Assembly: GCF_034651555.1 (NCBI RefSeq)
Contig: NZ_JAYEEQ010000019.1
Location: 7,659 to 71,658, forward strand
Direction: 5' to 3'
Origin: Aurantibrevibacter litoralis
GTDB lineage: Bacteria; Bacteroidota; Bacteroidia; Flavobacteriales; Flavobacteriaceae
Length of the DNA: 64,000 nt
This document shows positions 1 to 8,266 of this stretch, piece after piece (position 1 is the first letter of the stretch; the number at the start of each line of letters is the position of its first letter). A program made the translations under genes and the position numbers. The notes beneath the pieces were generated by a model that was not told the DNA's origin, did not search any database, and saw only the letters and a list, made by a program, of their open reading frames with translations.

Positions 1-1431
1 TTAGAATGGAAATTGTCGCCAACGCTATCCATTATCAACGATAAAGATGTACGGTTTACTTCTTTTGAAATTAGCGATACCGGCGATTTCTTAATAAGAC
101 CCAGCAGTTTTGGCCCACCAACCCGTATTTGGCGCGATTTAGAGGAAATAAACCTCTCCGGAAAAGTTGATTTTACCAACAAACATAGTTTATTCGGAAA
201 AGACGCAAAAGTGCTTTTTGGCGGTGGCTATACCTACAAAGACAGAGAATTTGGCATTGATCAATTTTTCTTAACTTTAAGGGGACAAGCAACCACGCCC
301 ATTGGAGGCAATGCAGACAATCTGTTGCTGCCCGAAAATATTTGGACGCCGCAAACAGATAGAGGTACTTTTGTTACCGGTAATTTTGAACCTACGAATT
401 CCTTTGATTCTAACTCTACCTTAACGGCCGCCTATGTTTCCGAGGAGTTTCAAATAAGTAATCGTTTAAAAAGTATTCTTGGGGTACGCTTCGAAAAATT
501 TGACCTTACCTATACCGGTCAAAACAATTTGGGGGACGTCGTTTTTGATGACGAAAAGATCATTGATGTTACCGATTTGTTTCCTTCGGCCAACCTTATT
601 TACGATTTTAACGAAGCCGGCAACACCAAAATAAGAGGCTCTTATTCCCGAACCACAGCCAGACCTTCCTTTAAAGAAGCTTCCATAGCCGAAATTTTTG
701 ATCCTTTAACCGGACGCATTTTTATAGGAAATGTAGAATTAGATCCTACATACATCAATAACTTTGACCTTAGATTTGAAAAATACGGTACTGAAGGTTC
801 GTTTTTTGCCGTAAGTGCCTTTTACAAAGATTTTAGCGATCCTATAGAGCTTGTGGCTTTTGAACAAGCGCCAAATAATTTTCAACCCCGAAACGTGTCA
901 TCTGCTTCTGTCATTGGCGCCGAAATAGAAATACGGCAAAACCTGGGAATTCTCGCTCCGGGACTTAAAAACTTTGATATAAATGCCAACTACTCTATCA
1001 TAGATTCTTCGGTTGACATGAGCGATACGGAATTTAACTCCAGACAATTAGCGGTACGCGATGGTGAAACTATTAAAGACACCAGAGTGCTGCAGGGCCA
1101 ATCGCCCTACTTGATTAATGTAGGGATAAATTACAAGGGAGACGCCAATGGATGGCAAGGCTCATTGAGCTATAACGTGCAGGGCGAAACTTTAGAAATT
1201 GTAGGAATACGTGGGGTTCCGGATGTATTTACACAGCCCTTTCACAACCTAAACCTAAATTTTGCCAAAGAATTTGGTAAAGACCGAAATTCAAAAGTAT
1301 CACTTCGATTTTCCAATTTACTAAATGATAAAATTGAAAGTGTATACCAATCTTTTAGAGCCACAGACCAGATCTATTCCTTAAGAGATCCCGGGCAAGC
1401 TATATCATTAGGCTACAGTTATCAATTTTAA
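1..1431 (+). CDS. TonB-dependent receptor, C-terminal part (5' end outside window)
   Basis: The frame is open from base 1, so the gene starts upstream; 476 residues are visible. The sequence alternates amphipathic strands and turns such as RGSYSRTTARPSF and LNLNFAKEFG, and ends in an aromatic residue (GYSYQF), as outer-membrane beta-barrels do. By family knowledge it would be the barrel of a TonB-dependent receptor that imports a ligand using ExbBD-TonB energy. The plug domain, TonB box and any carboxypeptidase-like N-terminal domain are not in view, so the substrate cannot be named. A strong terminator follows 25 bases downstream, which makes this the last gene of its unit. Confidence 0.85.
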   Translation, partial: LEWKLSPTLSIINDKDVRFTSFEISDTGDFLIRPSSFGPPTRIWRDLEEINLSGKVDFTNKHSLFGKDAKVLFGGGYTYKDREFGIDQFFLTLRGQATTPIGGNADNLLLPENIWTPQTDRGTFVTGNFEPTNSFDSNSTLTAAYVSEEFQISNRLKSILGVRFEKFDLTYTGQNNLGDVVFDDEKIIDVTDLFPSANLIYDFNEAGNTKIRGSYSRTTARPSFKEASIAEIFDPLTGRIFIGNVELDPTYINNFDLRFEKYGTEGSFFAVSAFYKDFSDPIELVAFEQAPNNFQPRNVSSASVIGAEIEIRQNLGILAPGLKNFDINANYSIIDSSVDMSDTEFNSRQLAVRDGETIKDTRVLQGQSPYLINVGINYKGDANGWQGSLSYNVQGETLEIVGIRGVPDVFTQPFHNLNLNFAKEFGKDRNSKVSLRFSNLLNDKIESVYQSFRATDQIYSLRDPGQAISLGYSYQF

Positions 1432-1456
1432 CATCACCCCTATAATTTGTAAAATT

Positions 1457-1482
1457 AAAACCCCACTCTGGTGGGGTTTTTT
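1457..1482 (+). terminator. Rho-independent terminator after the TonB receptor
   Basis: A perfect 10-bp stem, AAAACCCCAC with GTGGGGTTTT and a 4-base loop, runs straight into further T residues. It separates the receptor from the downstream T9SS gene. Confidence 0.85.
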
Positions 1483-1545
1483 GTGCATTTCATCGAAAAC
1501 TTCCTACAATTCTAAAACGCCCCTTTTAACAGTCCCAAAAATGAT

Positions 1546-1553
1546 TACTTTTG
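1546..1553 (+). promoter_or_regulatory. Bacteroidetes -7 promoter box (TACTTTTG)
   Basis: TACTTTTG fits the TAnnTTTG consensus and lies 16 bases before the ATG at 1570. No clear -33 TTG is seen at the usual spacing. Confidence 0.5.
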
Positions 1554-1569
1554 CAGTATATAAGGCTAC

Positions 1570-1875
1570 ATGAAAAAACTTTACTTCGTATTCTTATTTT
1601 TTACTTCTGCTCTGGTTTTTGCACAACAGCAACATACCGGCGATATTGATGGGCTCAAAATTTATCCCAATCCTGTTACCAATGGTAAGGTATTTATAAG
1701 TACTCCTTTAAATGCTCCCAAGAAAATCCTCATTTTAGATGTACTCGGCACCCAAGTTTTAGAAACTACACTATTAGGTACCGAATTAAATCTATACACA
1801 TTAGAACCCGGAATTTATGTGATTAGGGTATTTGAAAAAGATAAAATGGCGACCCGAAAATTGATCGTAAAATAG
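1570..1875 (+). CDS. small T9SS-sorted protein made almost only of the sorting domain
   Basis: 101 residues. A signal peptide (MKKLYFVFLFF, cleavage near ALVFAQ) is followed about 10 residues later by a complete type A C-terminal sorting domain: YPNPV at about residue 34, a D-LG turn, LEPGIYVIRV, and the terminal basic TRKLIVK. Known T9SS cargo carries this domain at the end of a much larger passenger; here there is practically no passenger. Export would be Sec to periplasm, then the T9SS outer-membrane translocon. A paralogue lies directly downstream. The function after removal or attachment of the domain is unknown. Confidence 0.8.
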   Translation: MKKLYFVFLFFTSALVFAQQQHTGDIDGLKIYPNPVTNGKVFISTPLNAPKKILILDVLGTQVLETTLLGTELNLYTLEPGIYVIRVFEKDKMATRKLIVK

Positions 1876-2032
1876 ATTCTATCTGCTGCTCCGAACATTT
1901 TTTTCTAAAATAACATCGACGAAATACACCCCACTTTAGATTCACCTACAAAAAAAGTTGTTTCACAACATTTACTTTCTACACCTGGTTTAAGTTCTTA
2001 GTTTTACGGTGTTGATCCCAAATCGATACCCA

Positions 2033-2356
2033 ATGAAATTAATCTACTTTGCCTTGTTGCTCATCGGTACTTATGCTGCTTCGGCACAAGAAATTGCCGA
2101 TGCCGGTACTACAACATCTACAACCAACTTTAGTTTTAAACTATACCCCAATCCGGTGTACGACCCCGTAGTCTACATTACTACCCCTAAAAATGACCCA
2201 AAGGACATTATTGTGTATGATGTTTTTGGCGAAATTGTGCTTACGGATAGAATCTTTACCAACGCCCTTAACATTTCCAAACTGGTTCCCGGAGTTTATG
2301 TGATTCAGGTGACCGAAAACAGTACATCCACGACCCGAAAGTTAGTGGTTAAATAA
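2033..2356 (+). CDS. second small T9SS sorting-domain protein
   Basis: 107 residues from the ATG at 2033. An in-frame GTG at 2009 would add eight residues before the signal peptide, so the ATG is preferred. The signal peptide (MKLIYFALLLIG, ending ASAQ) and a short TTTSTT linker lead into YPNPV, DVFGEIV, LVPGVYVIQV and TRKLVVK. It aligns along its length with the protein at 1570-1875, so the pair looks like a tandem duplication. As in its neighbour, almost nothing but the sorting domain remains after signal cleavage. No function can be assigned beyond export by the type IX system. Confidence 0.78.
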   Translation: MKLIYFALLLIGTYAASAQEIADAGTTTSTTNFSFKLYPNPVYDPVVYITTPKNDPKDIIVYDVFGEIVLTDRIFTNALNISKLVPGVYVIQVTENSTSTTRKLVVK

Positions 2357-2412
2357 GCCAACAGCTCTTCTACTTCCAAACATTAAAAACCTCTGGAAAA
2401 TTTAATTTTGGT

Positions 2413-2420
2413 TACTTTTG
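2413..2420 (+). promoter_or_regulatory. -7 promoter box (TACTTTTG) almost touching the start codon
   Basis: TACTTTTG matches TAnnTTTG exactly and ends 6 bases before the ATG at 2427. The transcript would begin at or next to the start codon. Confidence 0.55.
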
Positions 2421-2426
2421 TTCGTC

Positions 2427-3404
2427 ATGGATACGGACCTACTATTTCAAATCTCCACTACCGAGAAATTTACCGAAAAGGCATTGAAAACTTTCCGTTT
2501 TCAGTTTGAAAATAACCCTATTTATAATACTTTTTGTAATCATTTAGATCGAAATCCGCGCAACGTACATTCCCTTCAGCAAATACCCTATCTCCCTGTT
2601 GAATTTTTTAAATCGCACAAGGTTGTATGCGGGGATTTTGTTCCTGAAATTATATTTACCAGCAGTGGTACTACAGGAGCACAGACCAGTAAACATGAGG
2701 TTCATCGTCTGGCACTTTACAAAAAGAGTTTTGAATTGGGTTTTCACCATTTTTACGGCCCAACTTCGGACTATTGTATTTTGGCTCTTTTACCTTCGTA
2801 TTTGGAACGTGAGGGCTCTAGCCTTATTTATATGGTATCGCAGCTTATCACATCCTCTAAACACCCCAAAAGCGGATTTTATTTGAACGATTTGAATGCC
2901 CTAAAAGACACTTTACTTCAGTTGGAAGCAACCCAAACCAAAACGCTACTCATCGGGGTGTCTTTTGCCTTGTTGGATTTGGCCGAACAATATCCCGTCG
3001 CACTTAAAAATACCATCGTTATGGAAACCGGTGGCATGAAAGGTCGCCGCAAGGAACTCATTAGGGAAGCATTGCATCACCCTCTTAAAAAAGCATTTGG
3101 GGTTCCCCGGATTCATTCCGAGTATGGCATGACCGAGCTTTTATCGCAAGCCTATTCCAAAGGAAATGGTATTTTTTATACCCCTCCGTGGATGAACGTT
3201 TTTATTAGAGACACAGAAGATCCGCTTTCTTTTATTGCGGAAGGCAAAACAGGCGGCCTAAACATCATCGATCTGGCCAACTACTACTCCTGCTCCTTTA
3301 TCGCTACCCAAGATTTAGGAAAACTGCACCCCGATGGTTCCTTTGAAGTGCTGGGCCGTTTTGATCATTCGGATATTCGCGGTTGCAATTTGATGGTTCT
3401 TTAA
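2427..3404 (+). CDS. LuxE-family acyl-protein synthetase / acyltransferase
   Basis: 325 residues from ATG 2427; a TTG at 2418 lies inside the promoter box, so the ATG is chosen. The adenylate-forming signature SSGTTG is at residues 79-84, followed further on by ETGGMKGRRKE and EYGMTELLSQAY, the motif that contacts the acyl-adenylate in this superfamily. LuxE-type enzymes activate a fatty acid with ATP and pass it to an enzyme thiol or a partner. No luxC, luxD or luciferase genes are nearby, so a bioluminescence role is not indicated. Flavobacterial homologues usually stand alone, and an acyl-activating step in surface-lipid or natural-product chemistry is a guess. Confidence 0.75.
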   Translation: MDTDLLFQISTTEKFTEKALKTFRFQFENNPIYNTFCNHLDRNPRNVHSLQQIPYLPVEFFKSHKVVCGDFVPEIIFTSSGTTGAQTSKHEVHRLALYKKSFELGFHHFYGPTSDYCILALLPSYLEREGSSLIYMVSQLITSSKHPKSGFYLNDLNALKDTLLQLEATQTKTLLIGVSFALLDLAEQYPVALKNTIVMETGGMKGRRKELIREALHHPLKKAFGVPRIHSEYGMTELLSQAYSKGNGIFYTPPWMNVFIRDTEDPLSFIAEGKTGGLNIIDLANYYSCSFIATQDLGKLHPDGSFEVLGRFDHSDIRGCNLMVL

Positions 3405-3467
3405 GGATACTTTAAGGTTTCCTTTCGTCAGGTTTACCGGCATTCTCGACTATCAAAAAAAACATTT

Positions 3468-3908
3468 ATGAAGACCGTATCCGTAATTGCCTGCTTCTTA
3501 ATTTTTTCCCTGTCGTACGCACAAAAAACCGATATCTATGTAAAAGGCGGGTATGCCGTAAGTGGGTATGATGTGGTAGCTTACTTTAGCCATGAGGTAA
3601 GAAAAGGCGACAAAAATTTTAATGTACCTTATGACGGTGCGGTGTTTTTATTTGCTACCGAGGCCAATGCCGCGCTTTTTAAAGCAAATCCGAAAAAATA
3701 TGCCCCGCAATATGGAGGTCATTGTTCGTATGCCATGGCTATTAAGGGCGAAAAAGTGAGTAGCAACCCCGAAGTTTATGAAATACGAGACGGGAAACTA
3801 CATTTATTTCACCGAGCCGAAGGGTTAACCAATTGGAAAAAAGAAGGCCCCGAAAAACTTAGACCCAAAGCGGATGCAAATTGGGCAAAACTCGTAAAAA
3901 CTCCTTAA
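3468..3908 (+). CDS. secreted YHS-domain protein
   Basis: 146 residues with an N-terminal signal peptide ending LSYAQ. The YHS-like core follows: GYAVSGYDVVAYF, a middle stretch with FATEANAALFKANPKKY, and the Cys/His-bearing YGGHCSYAMAIKG. YHS domains occur in metal-linked proteins and are thought to bind metal; the HC pair at about residue 84 would be the natural ligand. It stands alone between the LuxE-like gene and the converging tyrS. The exact role is unknown. Confidence 0.75.
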   Translation: MKTVSVIACFLIFSLSYAQKTDIYVKGGYAVSGYDVVAYFSHEVRKGDKNFNVPYDGAVFLFATEANAALFKANPKKYAPQYGGHCSYAMAIKGEKVSSNPEVYEIRDGKLHLFHRAEGLTNWKKEGPEKLRPKADANWAKLVKTP

Positions 3909-3938
3909 AAATCTCGATTTTCTTTTTCATACTGCTCC

Positions 3939-5234
3939 CTACGTTACGATAATGACGAAATAGTTTTTTTTGCCTCGTTGTACCAGTACAAACTTATCAT
4001 TAATGAGATCCGCCGGCGTAATAACATAGTCTTCGCCTACTTTTTCTTTATTCACGGCAATGGAATTTTGTTTCAGTTCGCGTCGGGCTTCACCGTTAGA
4101 GGACAAAAATCCTGTTTTTGCTGCCAATGCACCGATCATATCTAATCCGTTTTCAATATCTGCTCTAGCAATTTCGGCTTGCGGCACCCCTTCAAAAACA
4201 TCTAAAAAGGTTTTCTCATTTAATTTTTTTACATCGGCAGCCGTAGATTTTCCAAAGAGAATTTCACTGGCGCGCATGGCATTTTCTAACTCTTCCTGCG
4301 AGTGCACCATAACCGTAATTTCCTCGGCCAAGCACTTTTGCAAAATTCGCAAATGCGGTGCTTCTTCGTGTGCTTTCGCTAAATCAGCAATCGCTTCCCG
4401 GGAAAGAAAGGTAAATATTTTAAGATACTTTTCGGCATCGGCGTCGGAGGTATTCAACCAATATTGGTAGAATTTGTAGGGCGAAGTACGTTGGGCATCT
4501 AACCATATATTGCCTCCTTCGGTCTTCCCAAATTTGGTGCCATCTGCTTTGGTAATTAACGGACAGGTCAGGGCATACCCCTTACCATTGCCTATTCTGC
4601 GTATTAATTCGGTGCCTGTGGTAATATTACCCCATTGATCGCTGCCGCCCATTTGCAAGGTGCAGTTATGATTTTGAAAGAGATAGAGAAAATCGTACCC
4701 TTGTACCAGCTGATACGTAAATTCGGTAAACGACATTCCTTCTTTGGCTTCGGCAGAAAGACGCTTTTTTACAGATTCCTTTGCCATCATATAATTTACA
4801 GTAATATGTTTGCCCACATCACGTATAAAATCGAGAAAGGAGAAATTTTTCATCCAGTCATAATTGTTTACCAATACGGCGGCATTGGCAGCTGTACTGT
4901 TAAAATCTAAAAAACGAGATAATTGATCCTTAATAGCCTCCTGGTTATGCCTCAGGGCAGCTTCATCCAACAAATTGCGCTCGGCCGATTTTCCCGACGG
5001 GTCGCCTATCATTCCTGTAGCACCACCTACTAAGGCAAATGGCTTATGACCCGCCAATTGAAAATGGCGCAACATCATTACACTTACCAAATGACCTATA
5101 TGAAGGGAGTCTGCTGTGGGGTCTATACCTACATAGGCGCATTGCATGCCACTTAGCAAGTGTTCTTCTGTTCCGGGCATCGCATCGTGCAACATCCCTC
5201 GCCATTTTAATTCTGCAACAAAGTTAGAAGCCAT
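3939..5234 (-). CDS. tyrS: tyrosyl-tRNA synthetase
   Basis: 431 residues, class I synthetase charging tRNA-Tyr in the cytoplasm. The HIGH motif is in SLHIGHLVSV near residue 41, the KMSKS equivalent is KFGKT, and tyrosine-pocket motifs such as GYDFLYL and GGSDQWGNI are present. The C-terminal S4-like RNA-binding domain ends with VLVQRGKKNYFVI. Length and motif order are normal for the bacterial TyrS family. It is a single-gene unit, read divergently from the epimerase gene at 5339 with a 104-bp gap that holds a promoter for each direction. Confidence 0.97.
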   Translation of the reverse strand: MASNFVAELKWRGMLHDAMPGTEEHLLSGMQCAYVGIDPTADSLHIGHLVSVMMLRHFQLAGHKPFALVGGATGMIGDPSGKSAERNLLDEAALRHNQEAIKDQLSRFLDFNSTAANAAVLVNNYDWMKNFSFLDFIRDVGKHITVNYMMAKESVKKRLSAEAKEGMSFTEFTYQLVQGYDFLYLFQNHNCTLQMGGSDQWGNITTGTELIRRIGNGKGYALTCPLITKADGTKFGKTEGGNIWLDAQRTSPYKFYQYWLNTSDADAEKYLKIFTFLSREAIADLAKAHEEAPHLRILQKCLAEEITVMVHSQEELENAMRASEILFGKSTAADVKKLNEKTFLDVFEGVPQAEIARADIENGLDMIGALAAKTGFLSSNGEARRELKQNSIAVNKEKVGEDYVITPADLINDKFVLVQRGKKNYFVIIVT

Positions 5235-5262
5235 TTGTATCTATAAATTTTTATACTGGCTG

Positions 5263-5270
5263 CAAATATA
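5263..5270 (-). promoter_or_regulatory. -7 promoter box for tyrS
   Basis: Read on the minus strand the box is TATATTTG, an exact TAnnTTTG match, 28 bases before the tyrS ATG. Confidence 0.5.
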
Positions 5271-5326
5271 AAGGATTTTAAAGGCTTTGTGCTTTTACAA
5301 AAACGAATAAATCCCTTTCAAATTCC

Positions 5327-5334
5327 TAAATTTG
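5327..5334 (+). promoter_or_regulatory. -7 promoter box abutting the epimerase start
   Basis: TAAATTTG ends only 4 bases before the ATG at 5339, so the expected transcription start falls on the start codon. Confidence 0.5.
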
Positions 5335-5338
5335 ACAC

Positions 5339-6367
5339 ATGGTATTAGTAACTGGAGGTACGGGTTTGGTTGGGGCACATTTATTATTGCGCCTTGTAGC
5401 GAATAAAACACCCGTAAAGGCCATTATTAGAACCAACAGCAATATAGCTGCAGTAAAAAAAGTGTTTTCGTACTATGCGCCTAATTACGAGCAATTGATC
5501 GGGAATATTCAATGGGTCACTGCCGATTTGCTTGATATTGAATCGCTTCGAGAAGCATTTGAAAACGTTACGGAAGTCTATCATTGTGCAGCATTAATAT
5601 CTTTTGATCCTAAGGATGAAGCCAAACTGCAAAAAATTAATGTTGAAGGTACTGCAAATATTGTAAATCTTTGTTTGGCAAAAAAAATACAAAAACTCTG
5701 CTACCTAAGTTCTGTAGCGACCATTGGAAAAAACCCAACTACCACGGAAGTGACCGAAGAAACTGAATGGAACGCTGATGGAGCCAATGTATATGCGTTA
5801 TCTAAATATGCTGCAGAAATGGAGGTTTGGCGGGGCGCGCAGGAGCATCTCAACGTGGTTATACTAAATCCCGGAATTATCATTGGTCCCGGTTTTTGGC
5901 ATCGAGGGAGCGGCCTTCTTTTTAAAATTTCCGATTCGGCCAAGAATTATTTTCCGCCCGGGGGTACAGGTTTTGTAAGTGTTGGCGATGTGGTGCAGCT
6001 TATGCTAAAACTCATGCATTCTGAATGCAGCAACGAGCGGTACATTGTGGTTGCGGCGCATTGCATCTATGCCGATATCCTACAAAAAATTGCCCACAAC
6101 TTAGGTAAACCTGCTCCCACAAGAAAGTTGAAATTTTGGGAACTAGAATTGCTATGGAGGCTAGATTGGTTTTGGGCGCTATTCAGCAAAAAAGGTAGAA
6201 AATTGACCAAGGATACCGTTTATGCCCTAAAAAACCCCACAAGGTACAGCAATCGAAAAATACAAGCAGCGCTGCCCTTTCAATTTGAATCCGTAGATGA
6301 AAGCCTGGCTTTCTGTTGCGGCCTTTACCGTAAGGAACGAGCTGGAGATAGTAAGGTAAAGAATTAA
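5339..6367 (+). CDS. NAD(P)-dependent epimerase/dehydratase (extended SDR)
   Basis: 342 residues. The Rossmann fingerprint GGTGLVGAHL is at residues 5-14 and the catalytic YALSK at about 150-154, preceded by YLSSVATIG that carries the serine. This is the layout of the dihydroflavonol-4-reductase-like branch of extended short-chain dehydrogenases, which use NAD(P)H on a nucleotide sugar, sterol or flavonoid-like substrate. The C-terminal substrate half (about residues 190-342) is not diagnostic, so the substrate is unknown. It is monocistronic and transcribed away from tyrS. Confidence 0.8.
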   Translation: MVLVTGGTGLVGAHLLLRLVANKTPVKAIIRTNSNIAAVKKVFSYYAPNYEQLIGNIQWVTADLLDIESLREAFENVTEVYHCAALISFDPKDEAKLQKINVEGTANIVNLCLAKKIQKLCYLSSVATIGKNPTTTEVTEETEWNADGANVYALSKYAAEMEVWRGAQEHLNVVILNPGIIIGPGFWHRGSGLLFKISDSAKNYFPPGGTGFVSVGDVVQLMLKLMHSECSNERYIVVAAHCIYADILQKIAHNLGKPAPTRKLKFWELELLWRLDWFWALFSKKGRKLTKDTVYALKNPTRYSNRKIQAALPFQFESVDESLAFCCGLYRKERAGDSKVKN

Positions 6368-6683
6368 AAGGTTTATTTATAAGCTGTAGATAAGATACCC
6401 ACTACATCTGTAACCCTTATTAAAACAGGCAATACACTAGGTACGGTAATTCCCTTTCTTATTTCCTAAGTCTTTACAGGCATAAAGTTTTGCAATGCGC
6501 CGGCATTAAAAACGCTTAAAGCAAATTACCGACTTTACATGCAGTACTATCTTTTATATGAAGGCGAAGGAAATGGATGCTAATCAACGAGTGATAAATA
6601 ATTATCTGGTTATGTGTGTAATGCTTTTCCGTAAAAAAACTTAGTATTTTCTTGTAAGTTTCGTTTTTTTTTTTTGATTTGTA

Positions 6684-6719
6684 CAGATTCTTGTGATTTT
6701 CACGAGAACGGAAAATCTG
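6684..6719 (+). promoter_or_regulatory. inverted repeat in the 387-bp gap before the peptide gene
   Basis: The gap 6368-6754 holds no convincing gene. Its one clear structure is a nested inverted repeat: CAGATT (6684-6689) pairs with AATCTG (6714-6719), and CTTGTGA (6690-6696) with TCACGAG (6700-6706) around a TTT loop. It follows a run of 13 T residues and lies 36 bases before the ATG. It could be an operator or a 5' leader hairpin. I see no exact TAnnTTTG box; TTGATTTG just upstream is one mismatch away. Confidence 0.4.
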
Positions 6720-6754
6720 AACAAATAAATCATTAACTTTAAAATTGTAAAATC

Positions 6755-6943
6755 ATGAGAAATTTAGATTTAACTGAAATGGAGAATCTTGAAGGGGGAG
6801 GATGTACTGAAAATGTTGCCTTTTCTATGGTTGGCGGCGCATTTCTTGGATTTATTTTTGGTGGGCCAGGTGGAGCAATAATTGGACTGGCAAGGGGCGG
6901 AGCGGTAGCAATTGCAAAATGCGTTGTTGATTATGATTGGTAG
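6755..6943 (+). CDS. double-glycine-leader peptide precursor (bacteriocin-like)
   Basis: 62 residues. The leader fits the double-glycine rule exactly: hydrophobic L4 (-12), E8 (-8), M9 (-7), L12 (-4), G14-G15 (-2,-1). Cleavage after G15 by a C39 peptidase would release a 47-residue core. The core starts G-C, is very rich in Gly/Ala/Ile with several GxxxG-type spacings (GGAFLGFIFGG, GGAIIGLARGG), and has just two cysteines (C17 and C56) and a charged-aromatic tail VVDYDW. Such a core suggests a membrane-active peptide closed by one disulfide. The matching C39 exporter, a thioredoxin-like protein and a glycosyltransferase are encoded downstream. It could instead be a signalling peptide. Confidence 0.75.
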   Translation: MRNLDLTEMENLEGGGCTENVAFSMVGGAFLGFIFGGPGGAIIGLARGGAVAIAKCVVDYDW

Positions 6944-6973
6944 TAGGTAATTAATTTTCAATTAAATTAGAAT

Positions 6974-7013
6974 ATCTTGTGTTTAGTTTAGTCTAAGGAC
7001 AAGATTTTTTTTT
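6974..7013 (+). terminator. terminator/attenuator between the peptide gene and its operon
   Basis: ATCTTGT (6974-6980) pairs with ACAAGAT (6999-7005), with a smaller inner TTAG/CTAA stem, followed at once by a run of nine T residues. It ends 3 bases before the next start codon, so partial read-through would set a high peptide-to-transporter ratio. Confidence 0.65.
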
Positions 7014-7016
7014 AAA

Positions 7017-7661
7017 ATGATTAAATTCTTCATACATATTAAAACAAACTTGATGCTATTATCTAGAATTTCATTTCTAGGTATAAAAAATTTTAGTTTT
7101 TTGATTGTAGCAAGTATAGGGTATTTTTTCTTATTTTTTCTTTGTTGGAAAACTAATTTATATTTAAATGAAATCTCATCCAGCCTACTTATAATCAGTG
7201 GTCTTTACTATCATGGTTTTGAAAGGAACAATTCTTTTAACTCATTCCATCTTTTGCCAATCTATATAGACAAAACACAAAGCTTAATAATAGGAATGAA
7301 TTACAGATTGCTCCTTATTTTGATTATTTGTTCACCGTTTATATTTCTTATTCAACACATTACTTTTTTTAAGCTGATGATTTTCACTTTATCCATTGGG
7401 GTATTTACATCTTTGGTTTATTTACTTTCAGATTTAGCTTTGCTGAACAAAGGGTACTTTTATTTATTCAGATTTTTAACCCTATTGCCCATTGTCTATA
7501 TCGACCTTTCGGAACTTTGGAGCGAGGATTCTATTCAATCTAGTTTTATTTCTGCGGAAAATGTGAATACTGTTCTTTTGCTACAACTGTTAATATTTTC
7601 GGTTTTATTTATAGCAGCGTACTTCATACACCGAAAAAAGTTTATTGAAAGATTATTTTAA
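7017..7661 (+). CDS. integral membrane protein, probable ABC permease subunit
   Basis: 214 residues, about six hydrophobic segments (for example FSFLIVASIGYFFLFFLC, LLILIICSPFIFLI, LLLQLLIFSVLFIAAYFI) and a basic C-terminus HRKKFIERLF. No family motif is recognised. It is followed after 2 bases by another membrane protein of similar size, whose gene overlaps an ABC ATPase gene. The inferred role is one half of the membrane part of a small ABC transporter, plausibly giving the producer immunity to the peptide. The gene is extremely AT-rich: 12 G/C in the 60 bases 7081-7140. Confidence 0.55.
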   Translation: MIKFFIHIKTNLMLLSRISFLGIKNFSFLIVASIGYFFLFFLCWKTNLYLNEISSSLLIISGLYYHGFERNNSFNSFHLLPIYIDKTQSLIIGMNYRLLLILIICSPFIFLIQHITFFKLMIFTLSIGVFTSLVYLLSDLALLNKGYFYLFRFLTLLPIVYIDLSELWSEDSIQSSFISAENVNTVLLLQLLIFSVLFIAAYFIHRKKFIERLF

Positions 7662-7663
7662 GA

Positions 7664-8266
7664 ATGGACTTATCTTTATTTTGGATATTGGTTAAAAGAG
7701 ATTTTAGGAACGGAAGATGGGTGTCCACAATATATTTTTCTGCAATAATCATACTATCACTACTTACAAATAATACTTATTATTTTATTTTGTTAGTGTT
7801 GGCGCCCAGAAACTTTTTAAACTTAATATGGTTGGATTCCCGTGATTCTAAGTTGATGCTTTTTTATGGAGAAAATAGAGTCAATAGTGTGGTGTTCATT
7901 AGAAAATTGATAACCATAATTGAGTTAAATATTCTTTTTGGTTTTCTTTTTTACATCTGCCAGTTTGTTTATACCGGTTTCACTTTTGAACATATTTTAA
8001 ATTTTAACGTTTACATTTTTTTCTTTTTTATAATCTCAGATTATACTTTTCCGATTTTTCTTGGATCAAGATTCATCAACCTTATTTATTTTGTTCGTTA
8101 TAGTATTTTGCTGTTGGCAACAATTGCATGGACCATATTAATTTCAATAGGAAATGTGAACAACTCAATACTTACAATTTTGATATTGCTTTTGGGGCTT
8201 AACATATTCAACCATTTCTTTCTTTATCCAAAACTTAAGTTTGACCAATACCTAATAAATGATTGA
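7664..8266 (+). CDS. integral membrane protein, probable second ABC permease subunit
   Basis: 200 residues with about six membrane spans (such as VYIFFFFIISDYTFPIF and SILTILILLLGLNIF). The N-terminus LFWILVKRDFRNGRW looks like the cytosolic lead-in of ABC-2-like permeases. Its last 8 bases overlap the start of the ATPase gene at 8259, a sign of translational coupling. No named family is certain. Together with 7017-7661 and 8259-8918 it makes a plausible three-part exporter or immunity pump. Confidence 0.55.
   Translation: MDLSLFWILVKRDFRNGRWVSTIYFSAIIILSLLTNNTYYFILLVLAPRNFLNLIWLDSRDSKLMLFYGENRVNSVVFIRKLITIIELNILFGFLFYICQFVYTGFTFEHILNFNVYIFFFFIISDYTFPIFLGSRFINLIYFVRYSILLLATIAWTILISIGNVNNSILTILILLLGLNIFNHFFLYPKLKFDQYLIND

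Noticed and set aside
2544..2886. Open frames inside the LuxE-like gene on both strands
   Set aside because: They are shadows: the LuxE-like frame has family motifs throughout, these have none.
2427..3404. Bioluminescence (lux) function for the LuxE-like gene
   Set aside because: No luxA, luxB, luxC or luxD-like gene is in the neighbourhood.
6521..6640. Tiny open frame of about 27 codons in the gap before the peptide gene
   Set aside because: It has no leader-like or signal-like sequence and no conserved look; it is shorter than chance frames expected in such AT-rich DNA.
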